Positions 18,549 to 27,580 of a stretch of DNA of 64,000 nt are shown here, piece after piece. Under the pieces are notes generated by a model. It was not told where the DNA came from. It worked only from the letters and a program-made list of their open reading frames with translations, and did not search any database. Source of the DNA: Georgenia faecalis (GTDB lineage: Bacteria; Actinomycetota; Actinomycetes; Actinomycetales; Actinomycetaceae); the NCBI RefSeq assembly GCF_003710105.1, contig NZ_CP033325.1, positions 2,294,001 through 2,358,000 on the forward strand, read 5' to 3'. The stretch's first letter is position 1. Every line of letters begins with the position of its first letter. Made by a program: the position numbers and the translations under genes.

Positions 18549-19475
18549 TTAGGACGCGTTGTCGTCGTCCCCGTCGCCCGGGCCGTGGTCCGCGAGAAAG
18601 GCCTCGAGCTCGGCGCCGATCTCCTCCGCCGTGGGCAGCTCGACGGGCTGCGCGAGCAGCGTGCCGTGGGCGGCCCGGTCCGCGCCGGCCATGAAGGCGT
18701 CGAACTGCTGCTCGAGGGCGTGGACGACGGCGCCCACCTCGGCGGACGCGGCCACCTGGCGGTCGATGTCTGCGGCGGCCTCCACCGCGGCGGCCTCGAG
18801 CTCACCGACGGGCAGCGCCAGACCGGAGCTGCGCGCCACCTGGCGGACGAGCTCGGCCGCCGCCTGCGGGAACTCGCTCTGCGCGAGGTAGTGCGGGACG
18901 TTCGCCGCGAACCCGAGCGCGTCGTGGCCCGACCGGCCCAGGCGCAGCTCGAGGAGCGCCGCGGCGGAGCCGGGGACCTGGAGCGTACCCAGGGCGTCGG
19001 GCGCGGCGGGGATGAGCGAGGCGTCGGTGGCGTGCGCGGTCACCGTCGTCGGACGGGTGTGCGGCACGGCCATGGGGATGCCGTGGATGCCGATGGTGCG
19101 CTGCACGCCGAACCGCTCGACGAGCTCGGTCACCGCGGCGACGAAGCCCTCCCACCGCAGGTCGGGCTCCGGACCGTGGAGCAGCAGCAGCGGCGTGCCC
19201 TCGTCGTCGTGCAGCAGGTCGAGGGCGAGGGTCGGCTCGGCGTACTCCGTCCACCGCCCGTCCTCGAACGTCATCACGGGGCGGCGGGCGCGGTAGTCGA
19301 TCAGCTCGTCGGGGTCGAAGGTGGCGACGCGTCGGGCACCGAGGGTCCCCTCGAGGTGCCGCGCGACGAGGGCGCCGGCGCGCCCCGCATCCATCGCGCC
19401 GTGCAGTGCGTGGATGAGGACGGGGACGTCCTCGATCTCGGCGGCCGCCGGGGCCATCGTGTACAGCTGTGTCAT
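18549..19475 (-). CDS. PAC2 family protein
   Basis: A 308-residue protein of the PAC2 (proteasome-assembly-chaperone-like) family found throughout actinobacteria. The conserved core includes LIHALHGAMDAGRAG near the N-terminus, TFDPDELIDYRARRPVM and IGIHGIPMAVPHTRP. The acidic C-terminal tail reads DHGPGDGDDDNAS. The molecular function is not established; eukaryotic relatives help assemble the 20S proteasome. The ATG at 19475 has GAGGAAGG 5 nt upstream. It may be read with the upstream receiver gene (65-bp gap). Confidence 0.85.
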   Translation of the reverse strand: MTQLYTMAPAAAEIEDVPVLIHALHGAMDAGRAGALVARHLEGTLGARRVATFDPDELIDYRARRPVMTFEDGRWTEYAEPTLALDLLHDDEGTPLLLLHGPEPDLRWEGFVAAVTELVERFGVQRTIGIHGIPMAVPHTRPTTVTAHATDASLIPAAPDALGTLQVPGSAAALLELRLGRSGHDALGFAANVPHYLAQSEFPQAAAELVRQVARSSGLALPVGELEAAAVEAAADIDRQVAASAEVGAVVHALEQQFDAFMAGADRAAHGTLLAQPVELPTAEEIGAELEAFLADHGPGDGDDDNAS

Positions 19476-19540
19476 GGCGCCCTTCCTCTCGTGTGCTAGG
19501 TCTGTGGATAGCAACGCGCGGGGACCGACTCGCATTCCCC

Positions 19541-19975
19541 TCAGCGGCGCGGCAGGCGCACCACGGAGACGAAGAAGTCGTCGATCTGGCGGACCACCTC
19601 GATGAAGCGCTCGAAGTCGACGGGCTTGGTGACGTAGGCGTTGGCGTGGAGGTTGTAGCTGCGCATGATGTCCTCCTCCGCGTCCGAGGTGGTGAGGACG
19701 ACCACGGGCACCCGGCGCAGGTCCGGGTCCTCCTTGAGCTCGGCGAGGACCTCGCGGCCGTCCATCCGCGGCAGGTTGAGGTCGAGGAGGATGAGGTCCG
19801 GCGTGGGGGCACCGGCGTGCGCGCCCTCCTTGCGCAGGTACGCCATCGCGGACTCCCCGTCGCTCACCACCGTGAGGCGGTTGGCCACCTTGTAGTCCGC
19901 GAACGCCTCCTGCGTCATGAGGACGTCCCCCGGGTCGTCCTCGACGAGGAGGACCTCGACCATCTCCTGGCTCAC
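19541..19975 (-). CDS. Stand-alone response regulator receiver (Rcp1/CheY-like)
   Basis: A 144-residue receiver domain with no output domain. The acidic pocket is Asp13-Asp14 ([18 protein letters not shown]), the phosphoacceptor is Asp65 ([13 protein letters not shown]), and the switch residues are Thr in VVVLTTSD and Lys in [12 protein letters not shown]. The [14 protein letters not shown] start and length resemble the small receivers paired with phytochrome-type kinases. The GTG start at 19975 overlaps the histidine kinase stop (GTGA) and has GGAGG 4 nt upstream. It is probably the phosphorylation target of that kinase. Confidence 0.88.
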   Translation of the reverse strand: MSQEMVEVLLVEDDPGDVLMTQEAFADYKVANRLTVVSDGESAMAYLRKEGAHAGAPTPDLILLDLNLPRMDGREVLAELKEDPDLRRVPVVVLTTSDAEEDIMRSYNLHANAYVTKPVDFERFIEVVRQIDDFFVSVVRLPRR

Positions 19976-21564
19976 TGTGCCTCCGGTGCTCGGGCTGGTG
20001 CGGCCCCGTCGGCCGCAGGGGCATTCTCGCCGACGCCGGGGCGCTCGGTCGCCCGGGCCGGCGCCACGGGCAGGGTCCACCGCACGACGGTCCCGTGCTC
20101 GCCGTCGTCGCGGGGGACGATGGCGATGGTGCCCCCGTGCATCTCGACGATCCGCTTGCACAGCGCCAGGCCGATGCCGGTGCCGCCGTAGGCCTCCTTG
20201 GCGTGCAGCCGCTGGAAGATGACGAACACCCGCTCCGCGTGCCGGGGCTCGATGCCGATGCCGTTGTCGCGGCACTCGAAGACCCACTCCTCGCCCACCC
20301 GCTCGACGGCGATGTGCACCCGGGGCACCCTTTCGGGGTCGCGGAACTTCAGGGCATTGCCCACGAGGTTCTGCAGGAGCTGGGTGAGCGCCACGGCGTG
20401 GCCGCTCACCTCGGGCAGGGGGTCGGCACTCACCTCGGCGCCCGAGGTCTCCACCGACGCCGCGACGTTCGCCAGCGCGTCCCGCAGGCACGCGTCGAGC
20501 TCGACGACGGCGTCGGGCTCCCCGGTCCGACCCACGCGGGAGAAGGTGAGCAGGTCCTGGATGAGGCGCTGCATCCGCTTGGCGCCGTCGACGGCGAACT
20601 CGATGTACTGGTCCGCGCGCTCGTCGAGCTGCCCGCCGTAGCGGCGCTGGAGCAGCTGGGTGAAGGAGGCGACCTTGCGCAACGGCTCCTGCAGGTCGTG
20701 CGAGGCGACGTAGGCGAACTGCTCGAGGTCGCGGTTCGAGGCCTCGAGCTCGGCGCGGGCCTGGCGGGACGCCTCGAGCTCGGCGACCAGGCGGCCGCGC
20801 ATCTGCTCGACGTCGCGGCCCAGCGAGACGACCTCCTGGGGGCCGTGGCCCTCCACGTGCTGGGTGAGGTCGCCGTCGGCGACGGCGCGGCTCGCGGAGG
20901 CGAGGCGGGCGAGCGGCTCGGTGACCCAGGACCGCAGGAAGAGCCAGAGCCCGGTGCCCACGGCGAGCGCTGCCACCACCGCCGCGACGACCGATCCCAC
21001 GAGTACCGACCGCCAGCTGGCCAGGCTGTCGGCGGCGTCCGCGCGGTAGTCGAGCAGCGCGTCCATGGCGGTCTCCAGGCCGAGGCGGACCTCGGCGAAC
21101 AGCTCCCGGCCCGGCCCGCGGCTCTCGGCGTAGTCGGGGTCCGGGCCCTCGGCCGCCGCGCGCGCCACGGCCGGCGCAGCGTACTCGCGGTCCCACGCCT
21201 CGATGGCCTCGACGAGCCGCGCGACGGCCGCCTCCGTGGCGGCGTCGCCGGACAGGACGGCGGTCGAGGCCTCGAGGTCCTCGACCACCTGGGGCACGTC
21301 GAGGGCCTCGTACGCCATGAGCGTGCTCTCGTCGGCGGTGACGGCATACGCCCGCACGGCCGCCTCGGCGTCGACGAGGTCCGCGTGGGCCTCCTCCAGC
21401 CCGACCACGGAGGCGAAGAGCACCCCGGTGACCTGGTCCTGCTCCCGGCTCACCTGCGCGAGGGCGACGGCGGCGACCGCGAGGACCAGCCCCAGGACGA
21501 GACCGGCCGCGACGAGGGCGTTGCGGACCCGGGTGCGCAGGGTCCACGCGTGCGTGGCGCTCAT
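19972..21564 (-). CDS. Sensor histidine kinase (CHASE3-like, HAMP, HisKA, HATPase)
   Basis: A 530-residue membrane kinase. TM1 spans about 18-36, an extracytoplasmic helical CHASE3-like sensor about 40-185, and TM2 about 187-210. HAMP follows to about 265, then a dimerisation domain with phosphoacceptor His289 in [14 protein letters not shown]. The ATP-binding domain has an N-box ([11 protein letters not shown]), G1 (CRDNGIGI), an F-box (VFVIFQRLH) and G2 ([11 protein letters not shown]). The His-box type is that of phytochrome-like kinases, though no GAF or PHY domain is present. ATGA overlap with the upstream regulator-phosphatase gene and GTGA overlap with the downstream receiver indicate one operon. 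Confidence 0.92.
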   Translation of the reverse strand: MSATHAWTLRTRVRNALVAAGLVLGLVLAVAAVALAQVSREQDQVTGVLFASVVGLEEAHADLVDAEAAVRAYAVTADESTLMAYEALDVPQVVEDLEASTAVLSGDAATEAAVARLVEAIEAWDREYAAPAVARAAAEGPDPDYAESRGPGRELFAEVRLGLETAMDALLDYRADAADSLASWRSVLVGSVVAAVVAALAVGTGLWLFLRSWVTEPLARLASASRAVADGDLTQHVEGHGPQEVVSLGRDVEQMRGRLVAELEASRQARAELEASNRDLEQFAYVASHDLQEPLRKVASFTQLLQRRYGGQLDERADQYIEFAVDGAKRMQRLIQDLLTFSRVGRTGEPDAVVELDACLRDALANVAASVETSGAEVSADPLPEVSGHAVALTQLLQNLVGNALKFRDPERVPRVHIAVERVGEEWVFECRDNGIGIEPRHAERVFVIFQRLHAKEAYGGTGIGLALCKRIVEMHGGTIAIVPRDDGEHGTVVRWTLPVAPARATERPGVGENAPAADGAAPARAPEAQ

Positions 21565-22724
21565 GCCGGGGGCCGCAGGACGAGCAGCGCGAGGTGGTCG
21601 TCCGGCGCGCCGTAGCGCCCGGCCACCCGGACGACGGCGTCGGCGAGCCCGGCGTCGTCCGCGGCCTGCCCGCTCGCCTGGAGGAGGACCTGGCGCAGGC
21701 GGTCCTCGCCGAGCGGCTCCCCGCCGTCGCGGCGGGCCGACGTCAGCCCCTCGGAGAAGAGCAGGAGCCGCTCGCCGTCGGCGAGGTGGAGCTCGGCGGG
21801 CACCCACGTGTCGCCACCGGCGCCGAGGGCCGGACCGTTCGTCGCGGAGACCGGGCGGACGCCGTCGGGGCCCACGACGAGCGGGGCCGGGTGGGCCGCG
21901 AGCCAGACCCGGGCGTGGTGGCCGTCGAGGGCCGCGACGACGGCGGACGCGGCGAGGCCGGTCTGCCCCCGCTCGGTCCGCAGGACCCGCTCCAGGCCCT
22001 GGAGGACCTCCTCGGGGGCGAGGTCGGCGAGCGCCAGGGCCCGCCAGGCGATCCGCAGGCAGGCGCCGAGCGCCGCCGCGTCCGGCCCGTCGCCGGCGAC
22101 GTTCCCGACGAGGGCGAGGACGCTGCCGTCCGGGCGCTGCACGGCGTCATAGACGTCACTGCCGAGCACCCCGGCGTCGCCGACCCGGTCGCGGACGGTG
22201 ACGTGCACGTCGCCCTGCGGCAGGGACGGCGCGGCGAGGAGGTTCCGCTCGAGGCGGGAGGTCTGCTCCGCCCGGCGGCGCGTCGCCTCGTGGACGGCGC
22301 GCTCCTGCTCGGCCCGGCGCCGCTCGACGGCGTAACGCACGGCCCGCCCGAGGAGCTCGCCGTCGACGGTGCCCTTGACGAGGTAGTCCTGCGCGCCGGC
22401 GGCCACCGCCTGGACCCCCCGCGCGGCGTCGTCGAGACCGGTGAGGACCACGAGGGCGGCGTCGGAGACCTCACGCAGCCGCACGAGCGCGTCGAGGCCG
22501 CTCGCGTCCGGCAGGCCGAGGTCGAGGAGCACGCAGTCCACGGGCACCGCCAGCGCGTCCAGCGCGGCCTCGAGGCTCCAGGCCCGGGTGAGGTCCGGGC
22601 GGAGGTCGGCCTCGGCGAGGAGCTCCTCCACGAGGAAGGCGTCACCGTCGTCGTCCTCGACGAGGAGGATGTGGAGCGCCTCGGCCGCGGGGGCCGGGGT
22701 CGCCCGAACGGCGTGATCGTGCAC
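21561..22724 (-). CDS. Response regulator-PP2C phosphatase fusion with altered metal ligands
   Basis: A 387-residue protein. A receiver domain (about 17-135; [10 protein letters not shown], phosphoacceptor Asp68 in [11 protein letters not shown], Lys in YLVKG) is joined by a charged helix (136-160) to a SpoIIE/RsbU-type PP2C domain. That domain keeps GSDVYDAV (Asp190, Asp193) and [12 protein letters not shown], but the usual GDVSGHG is GNVAGDG (Asn208) and TDG is SEG (Glu325). Activity may therefore be altered or lost. I chose GTG 22724, with GAAGGGA about 7 nt upstream, over the ATG at 22766. It is first in a three-gene overlapping operon with a kinase and a receiver. Confidence 0.87.
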   Translation of the reverse strand: MHDHAVRATPAPAAEALHILLVEDDDGDAFLVEELLAEADLRPDLTRAWSLEAALDALAVPVDCVLLDLGLPDASGLDALVRLREVSDAALVVLTGLDDAARGVQAVAAGAQDYLVKGTVDGELLGRAVRYAVERRRAEQERAVHEATRRRAEQTSRLERNLLAAPSLPQGDVHVTVRDRVGDAGVLGSDVYDAVQRPDGSVLALVGNVAGDGPDAAALGACLRIAWRALALADLAPEEVLQGLERVLRTERGQTGLAASAVVAALDGHHARVWLAAHPAPLVVGPDGVRPVSATNGPALGAGGDTWVPAELHLADGERLLLFSEGLTSARRDGGEPLGEDRLRQVLLQASGQAADDAGLADAVVRVAGRYGAPDDHLALLVLRPPA

Positions 22725-22795
22725 GGAGATGTCCCTTCGTCGGGCGTCATCGTACGGCCCGGGCACTGGCGATCTGCGTCGCGCCCGCGGTCAGC

Positions 22796-22801
22796 GATAA
22801 T
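22796..22801 (+). promoter_or_regulatory. -10 element of the helD gene
   Basis: GATAAT lies 40 nt before the GTG at 22842. The predicted start near 22808 would give a leader of about 34 nt carrying GGAGG. No clear -35 was found. Confidence 0.45.
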
Positions 22802-22841
22802 GGTTCGCCGAGCCGGCACGGCCGGGGAGACGGAGGCACGG

Positions 22842-25085
22842 GTGGACCTCACCCAGACGCAGGAGCGGTCGAGCGGACCGGCATGGGCCGACGACCAGGC
22901 CTTCGTCGCGCGCGCCTACGCCCGCCTCGACGAGCTGCGCACCGACTACCGCCAGCGCCTCGCCGAGGTCCGCCGGGCCGGGCCGTCCGGCTCCCCGCAG
23001 AACCGCTCCGAGCGGGACGCGTTCGCCGCGCACTACGAGGACACCCTCGCGCGCCTGGACCAGGTGGAGAACCGGCTCGTCTTCGGCCGCCTCGACCTCA
23101 CCGACACGACCCGGCGGTACATCGGGCGCATCGGCCTCGCCGACGCCGAGCACACCTCCCTGCTCATCGACTGGCGGGCGCCCGCGGCACAGCCCTTCTA
23201 CCAGGCCACGGCGGCCCACCCGGGCGACGTCGTCCGCCGCCGCCACCTCATGACGCGCGAACGGCACGTGGTCGGCGCCGAGGACGAGCTCCTCGACACC
23301 GCCGCGGCCGACCTGCCCGAGGGCCTCACCGGCGAGGGCGCGCTCTTCGCCGCCATGGCCGCCGCGCGCGAGGGCCGGATGAGCGACATCGTCGCCACCA
23401 TCCAGGCGGAGCAGGACCGCGTCATCCGCGCGCCGCGCGAGGGCGTCCTCGTCGTCCAGGGTGGGCCGGGCACCGGCAAGACCGCCGTCGCCCTGCACCG
23501 GGCGGCCTACCTGCTCTACACTTACCGCGAGCGCCTCGAGCGCTCGGGCGTGCTCCTCGTCGGGCCCAGCCGGGTGTTCCTGCGCTACATCGAGCAGGTC
23601 CTGCCCTCCCTCGGCGAGACCGACGTCGTCGCGACGACCATGGGCGAGCTGCTCGCCGACGTCCCGGCCACCGGCACGGAGCCGGAGGCGGCCGCCGAGG
23701 TCAAGGGCCGGGCGGTGATGGCGGAGGTGCTGCGCCGGGCCGTGCGGGCCCTGCCGCGCCCGCTCGCCGGCCCGGTGGTGCTCGACGTCGACGGCGAGCA
23801 CCTCGTCCTCGAGCCCGACGACGTCCGCCGCGCGCAGGAGCGCGCCCGGCGCACCGGCAAGCCGCACAACGTGGCCCGCAAGACCTACGCCAACGCCGCG
23901 CTCGACGCCCTCGTGCGGCGCTGGGCCCAGGAGAAGGGGCTCGACGAGGCGGCCGAGCGGGACTACCTGCGGGCCTCCGTCCGGGAGTCCGTCGACGCGC
24001 GCCGCGAGATCAACCTGTGCTGGATGCCGACGTCGCCGCAGACCCTGCTGCGCCGGCTGTACTCCGACCCGGCGCTCCTCGCCCGCCACGCGCCCATGCT
24101 CACCGCGGCGGAGCGGGCCGCCCTGCGGCGCGACCCGGACGCCGCCCTCACCCCCGCCGATCTGCCCCTCCTCGACGAGCTCGCCCATCTCCTCGGTGAG
24201 CTCGAGCGGCCCGAGGCCGAGCGAGCCCGCCGCGCCCGGGCCGCCGAGCGCGCCGCCGAGGTGGCCTACGCCGAGCACGCCATCGCCGCCGACGGCCTGG
24301 GCGCCGGCATGGTCGACGCTGCCACGCTCGCCGGGCGCTTCACCGAGCGCGGGCCGCGCCTCACCACCGCCGAGCGGGCGGTCGGGGACCGCGAGTGGAC
24401 CTTCGGGCACATCGTCGTCGACGAGGCCCAGGAGCTCTCCCCCATGGCGTGGCGCGCGCTCCTGCGGCGCTGCCCGACGCGCTCGATGACCCTCGTCGGC
24501 GACCTCGACCAGCGCTCGGGGCACACCCGCGCCTCCTCGTGGTCGGACGTCCTCGGGGACGCGGCCCGGGAGAACGTCCGCGAGGAGGTGCTCACCATCA
24601 ACTACCGCACCCCCGCCAGCGTCATGGACTCGGCGGCCGCCGTGCTGCGCGCCCGGGGCGGCGCCCACGCCGTCCCGGCCCGCTCCGCCCGGGACGTCCC
24701 GGACGCCCTGCGCACCACCCGCCTCGCCGCGCCGGGCGACCTCGACGGCCTCGTGCACGTCGTCAGCGACGAGCTCGCCGCCCTCGACGCGGGGCGACTG
24801 GCCGTCATCACCGCGCCCGGGCGGACCGCCGACGTCCACGCCGCGCTTGCCGACCGGGTGCCCGACGTCGCCGGCCCCGGCACGGACCCGCTCACCGCGC
24901 GGGCGCTCGTCCTCGACCCGGTGGCCGCCAAGGGGCTGGAGTTCGACGTCGTCGTCCTCCTCGAGCCCGAGGAGATCGGCGCGACCGGCCCCGGGGACCT
25001 CTACGTCGCCATGACCCGCCCGACGAAGCGGCTGCACGTCGTCCACAGCGCCGACCTGCCGCCGGGGCTGGTCCAGCCCGAGTGA
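22842..25085 (+). CDS. HelD/HelR-type RNA polymerase-recycling ATPase
   Basis: Superfamily 1 helicase-like ATPase of 747 residues. A long N-terminal charged helical stretch (about 15-80) precedes a typical HelD segment (LLIDWRAPAAQPFYQAT), Walker A GGPGTGKT at 207-214, LLVGPSRVFLRYIEQVLPSLGE, DEAQELSPMAWRALLRR (Walker B) and VGDLDQRSG. The C-terminal motif is DPVAAKGLEFDVVVLLEP. HelD proteins push arms into RNA polymerase channels and strip it from DNA; actinobacterial HelR can dislodge rifamycins. The GTG at 22842 has GGAGG 5 nt upstream. Which subclass this is needs a tree. Confidence 0.88.
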   Translation: MDLTQTQERSSGPAWADDQAFVARAYARLDELRTDYRQRLAEVRRAGPSGSPQNRSERDAFAAHYEDTLARLDQVENRLVFGRLDLTDTTRRYIGRIGLADAEHTSLLIDWRAPAAQPFYQATAAHPGDVVRRRHLMTRERHVVGAEDELLDTAAADLPEGLTGEGALFAAMAAAREGRMSDIVATIQAEQDRVIRAPREGVLVVQGGPGTGKTAVALHRAAYLLYTYRERLERSGVLLVGPSRVFLRYIEQVLPSLGETDVVATTMGELLADVPATGTEPEAAAEVKGRAVMAEVLRRAVRALPRPLAGPVVLDVDGEHLVLEPDDVRRAQERARRTGKPHNVARKTYANAALDALVRRWAQEKGLDEAAERDYLRASVRESVDARREINLCWMPTSPQTLLRRLYSDPALLARHAPMLTAAERAALRRDPDAALTPADLPLLDELAHLLGELERPEAERARRARAAERAAEVAYAEHAIAADGLGAGMVDAATLAGRFTERGPRLTTAERAVGDREWTFGHIVVDEAQELSPMAWRALLRRCPTRSMTLVGDLDQRSGHTRASSWSDVLGDAARENVREEVLTINYRTPASVMDSAAAVLRARGGAHAVPARSARDVPDALRTTRLAAPGDLDGLVHVVSDELAALDAGRLAVITAPGRTADVHAALADRVPDVAGPGTDPLTARALVLDPVAAKGLEFDVVVLLEPEEIGATGPGDLYVAMTRPTKRLHVVHSADLPPGLVQPE

Positions 25086-25114
25086 GCGAATCCCGCCGCG
25101 CCCCCGGCGGGGGG

Positions 25115-25120
25115 CACAAT
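25115..25120 (+). promoter_or_regulatory. Leaderless -10 of serA
   Basis: CACAAT ends 6 nt before GTG 25127, so transcription is expected to begin at the start codon. No Shine-Dalgarno sequence is near, which supports that start. Confidence 0.5.
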
Positions 25121-25126
25121 GTCCCC

Positions 25127-26332
25127 GTGCGCGCCCTCCTCCTCGAGAACCCCCACCCCAACGCCGACGCCGCCCTGAGCGCGCTCGGCCTCGACGTCGT
25201 CCGGCACGCCGGCGCGATGGACGAGGACGAGCTCATCGCCGCGCTCGAGGACGTGCAGGTGCTCGGCATCCGGTCGAAGACCCAGGTGAGCGCGCGCGTC
25301 CTGGCGGCCGCGCCGCAGCTGCTCGCCATCGGGGCCTTCTGCATCGGCACCAACCAGATCGACCTGGCGGCGGCGGCCCGGGAGGGCATCGCCGTCTTCA
25401 ACGCCCCGTTCTCCAACACCCGGTCCGTCGTCGAGCTGGCGGTCGCGGAGATCATCGCCCTCAACCGCCGCCTCACCGAGCGGGACAGCGCCCTGCACGC
25501 CGGGGTGTGGGAGAAGTCCGCGGCCGGGGCCCACGAGGTGCGCGGGCGGACCCTCGGCATCGTCGGGTACGGCAACATCGGCACGCAGCTGTCCGTCGTC
25601 GCCGAGGCCCTCGGCATGCGGGTGGTCTTCTTCGACAACGCGGAGAAGCTCGCCCTCGGCAACGCCCAGCGGATGCCCAGCCTCGACGCGCTGCTCGAGG
25701 TCGCCGACGTCGTCACCCTGCACGTGGACGGCCGCGCGGGCAACGCCGGGATGTTCGGCCGCGAGCAGTTCGAGCGGATGCGTCCCGGGGCAATCTTCCT
25801 CAACCTCTCGCGCGGGTTCCTCGTCGACTACGCCGCCCTGCGCGACCACGTGCGCTCCGGGCACGTGGCGGGCGCCGCCGTCGACGTCTTCCCCGACGAG
25901 CCCAAGCGCAACGGCGACCCGTTCGACTCCGAGCTGCGGACGCTGCCCAACGTCATCCTCACGCCGCACGTGGGCGGGTCCACCGAGGAGGCGCAGGAGG
26001 GCATCGGCTCGTTCGTCTCGCACAAGCTCGCCCGCTACCTCGCCGACGGGACGACGACGATGAGCGTCAACGTGCCCTCCCTCGTCCTCGAGCCGGCCGC
26101 CCAGGCCCGCTACCGGGTGAGCTACCTGCACCGCAACACCCCCGGCGTGCTCGCCCTGGTCAACCAGACCTTCGCCGAGCACGGCGCGAACATCGAGGGC
26201 CAGATCCTCGGGACCCGCGGGGAGATCGGCTACGTCATCACCGACATCGGCACCTCCCTGCCGGACGAGGCGATCGCCGCCCTCAGCGAGGTGGAGGACA
26301 CCATCCGGCTGCGGGTGCTCCCCGCGACCTGA
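25127..26332 (+). CDS. serA: D-3-phosphoglycerate dehydrogenase SerA (short, ACT-containing type)
   Basis: Oxidises 3-phosphoglycerate in the first step of serine synthesis. The 401-residue protein matches the E. coli-type layout: substrate-binding halves around an NAD Rossmann domain (LGIVGYGNIGTQL), catalytic Arg in LNLSRGFLVD, Glu in VDVFPDEP and His in LTPHVGGSTEEAQ. A C-terminal ACT domain (HRNTPGVLALVNQTFAEHG) probably senses serine. It lacks the extra intervening domain of mycobacterial SerA. I chose GTG 25127 (VRALLLENPHP); an upstream GTG at 25082 overlaps the helD stop and cannot be excluded. Confidence 0.92.
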   Translation: MRALLLENPHPNADAALSALGLDVVRHAGAMDEDELIAALEDVQVLGIRSKTQVSARVLAAAPQLLAIGAFCIGTNQIDLAAAAREGIAVFNAPFSNTRSVVELAVAEIIALNRRLTERDSALHAGVWEKSAAGAHEVRGRTLGIVGYGNIGTQLSVVAEALGMRVVFFDNAEKLALGNAQRMPSLDALLEVADVVTLHVDGRAGNAGMFGREQFERMRPGAIFLNLSRGFLVDYAALRDHVRSGHVAGAAVDVFPDEPKRNGDPFDSELRTLPNVILTPHVGGSTEEAQEGIGSFVSHKLARYLADGTTTMSVNVPSLVLEPAAQARYRVSYLHRNTPGVLALVNQTFAEHGANIEGQILGTRGEIGYVITDIGTSLPDEAIAALSEVEDTIRLRVLPAT

Positions 26333-26339
26333 GGGCGCC

Positions 26340-26362
26340 GCGGCGCCGGCGAAGGGCGCCGC
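26340..26362 (+). terminator. Weak hairpin after serA
   Basis: An 8-bp stem GCGGCGCC / GGCGCCGC with a 7-nt loop starts 8 nt after the serA stop. There is no T-tract. Confidence 0.4.
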
Positions 26363-26403
26363 CGGGAGGCCCCGCGGCGCGCGCCGCCCGACCCGCGCGG
26401 CGG

Positions 26404-26409
26404 TAGCGT
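26404..26409 (+). promoter_or_regulatory. Leaderless -10 of the aldo/keto reductase gene
   Basis: TAGCGT ends 7 nt before ATG 26417, consistent with transcription starting at the ATG. Confidence 0.45.
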
Positions 26410-26416
26410 GCCAGGC

Positions 26417-27433
26417 ATGACCTATGTCGCTGCGGATGACCGCTACTCCTCCATGACCTACCGCCGCTGCGGGCGCAGCGGCCTCGACCTGCCCGCCATC
26501 GCCCTGGGCCTGTGGCAGAACTTCGGCGCCGCGAACGCCCCTGAGACGCAGCAGGCGATCGTCCTGCGCGCGTTCGACCGGGGGGTCACCCACATCGACC
26601 TCGCGAACAACTACGGCCCCCCGCCCGGGGCGGCCGAGGAGTTCTTCGGACGACTGCTCGCCCGCGAGCTCGCGCCGTACCGCGACGAGCTCGTCGTCTC
26701 GACGAAGGCCGGGTACGAGATGTGGCCCGGCCCCTACGGCGACGGCGGCTCCCGCAAGTACCTGCTCGCCTCCCTCGACGCGTCACTGGCGCGGATGGGC
26801 CTGGACTACGTCGACATCTTCTACAGCCACCGCGACGACCCGACGACGCCGCTCGAGGAGACCCTCGGGGCGCTCAAGACCGCCGTCGACTCCGGGCGGG
26901 CCCTGTACGCCGGAATCTCCTCCTACTCCGCCGTGCGGGTGGCGCAGGCCCTCGAGGTGGCGGCCGAGATCGGCCTGCGGCTCACCGTCCACCAGCCCTC
27001 CTACTCCATGCTCAACCGCTGGATCGAGTCCGGGGAGCCGAGCGCGCTGGACGTCACCCACGACGGCGGGATGGGCAACGTCGTCTTCTCCCCCCTCGCG
27101 CAGGGCATGCTCACCGACAAGTACCTCGACGGGATCCCCGAGGACTCGCGCGCGGCCCGCGGCGGGTCGCTGCGCCGGGAGTTCCTCAACGAGGCCACCC
27201 TCGGCCACGTCCGCGCGCTGCACACCCTCGCCGGTGAGCGTGGGCAGACCCTGGCGCAGATGGCGCTGGCGTGGGTGCTGCGCGACGAGCGCGTCACCAC
27301 CGCGCTCATCGGCGCCTCCAGCGTGGCCCAGCTCGACGACTCCCTCGATGCCCTGGGGAACCTCGCCTTCAGCGACGAGGAGCTGCGGCGCATCGACGCC
27401 GACGCCGTCGAGGCCGGCATCAACATCTGGTAG
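26417..27433 (+). CDS. Aldo/keto reductase (glyceraldehyde-3-phosphate reductase type)
   Basis: NADPH-dependent TIM-barrel oxidoreductase of 338 residues, closest in motif to the YghZ/Kv-beta-like subgroup that reduces L-glyceraldehyde 3-phosphate and methylglyoxal. The catalytic tetrad is visible as Asp and Tyr in HIDLANNYGPPPG, Lys in VVSTKAGYEMWPGPYG and His in FYSHRDDPTTPLEET. The cofactor-binding end is VTTALIGASSVAQLDDSL. The ATG at 26417 lies 7 nt after a -10-like hexamer and lacks a ribosome-binding site; an in-frame GTG at 26408 is less likely. A strong terminator follows. Confidence 0.88.
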   Translation: MTYVAADDRYSSMTYRRCGRSGLDLPAIALGLWQNFGAANAPETQQAIVLRAFDRGVTHIDLANNYGPPPGAAEEFFGRLLARELAPYRDELVVSTKAGYEMWPGPYGDGGSRKYLLASLDASLARMGLDYVDIFYSHRDDPTTPLEETLGALKTAVDSGRALYAGISSYSAVRVAQALEVAAEIGLRLTVHQPSYSMLNRWIESGEPSALDVTHDGGMGNVVFSPLAQGMLTDKYLDGIPEDSRAARGGSLRREFLNEATLGHVRALHTLAGERGQTLAQMALAWVLRDERVTTALIGASSVAQLDDSLDALGNLAFSDEELRRIDADAVEAGINIW

Positions 27434-27448
27434 GGCCGAGCCCGTCCG

Positions 27449-27481
27449 GGTGGACCCGTCGCGGTGCGCGACGGGTCCACC
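27449..27481 (+). terminator. Hairpin terminator after the aldo/keto reductase gene
   Basis: A perfect 15-bp stem (GGTGGACCCGTCGCG / CGCGACGGGTCCACC) with a 3-nt loop starts 16 nt after the stop codon. Confidence 0.8.
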
Positions 27482-27517
27482 GGGGCGGTTCGTCCGTAGG
27501 GGTCCGGCGGACATAAC

Positions 27518-27531
27518 CTACGCATGCGTAG
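27518..27531. promoter_or_regulatory. 14-bp palindrome upstream of the acyl-CoA ligase gene
   Basis: CTACGCATGCGTAG is a perfect palindrome in an AT-richer patch 50 bp before the ATG at 27581. Flanking AA and TT extend the symmetry past one mismatch. Size and place fit a dimeric repressor site, for example of TetR type. No regulator gene is adjacent. Confidence 0.55.
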
Positions 27532-27580
27532 TTTTCGCTGACCGGCGGTCCGTCCCCACGGCCCGCACGAGGAGGACACC

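Noticed and set aside
19476-19540. Promoter for the PAC2 gene
   Set aside because: TAGCAC and TTGCTA occur but with wrong spacing; transcription from the upstream signalling operon is equally likely.
21594-22841. N-terminal extension of the HelD frame over the phosphatase gene
   Set aside because: The extension is antisense to a gene with clear receiver and PP2C motifs. GTG 22842 has a good ribosome-binding site and starts the HelD homology.
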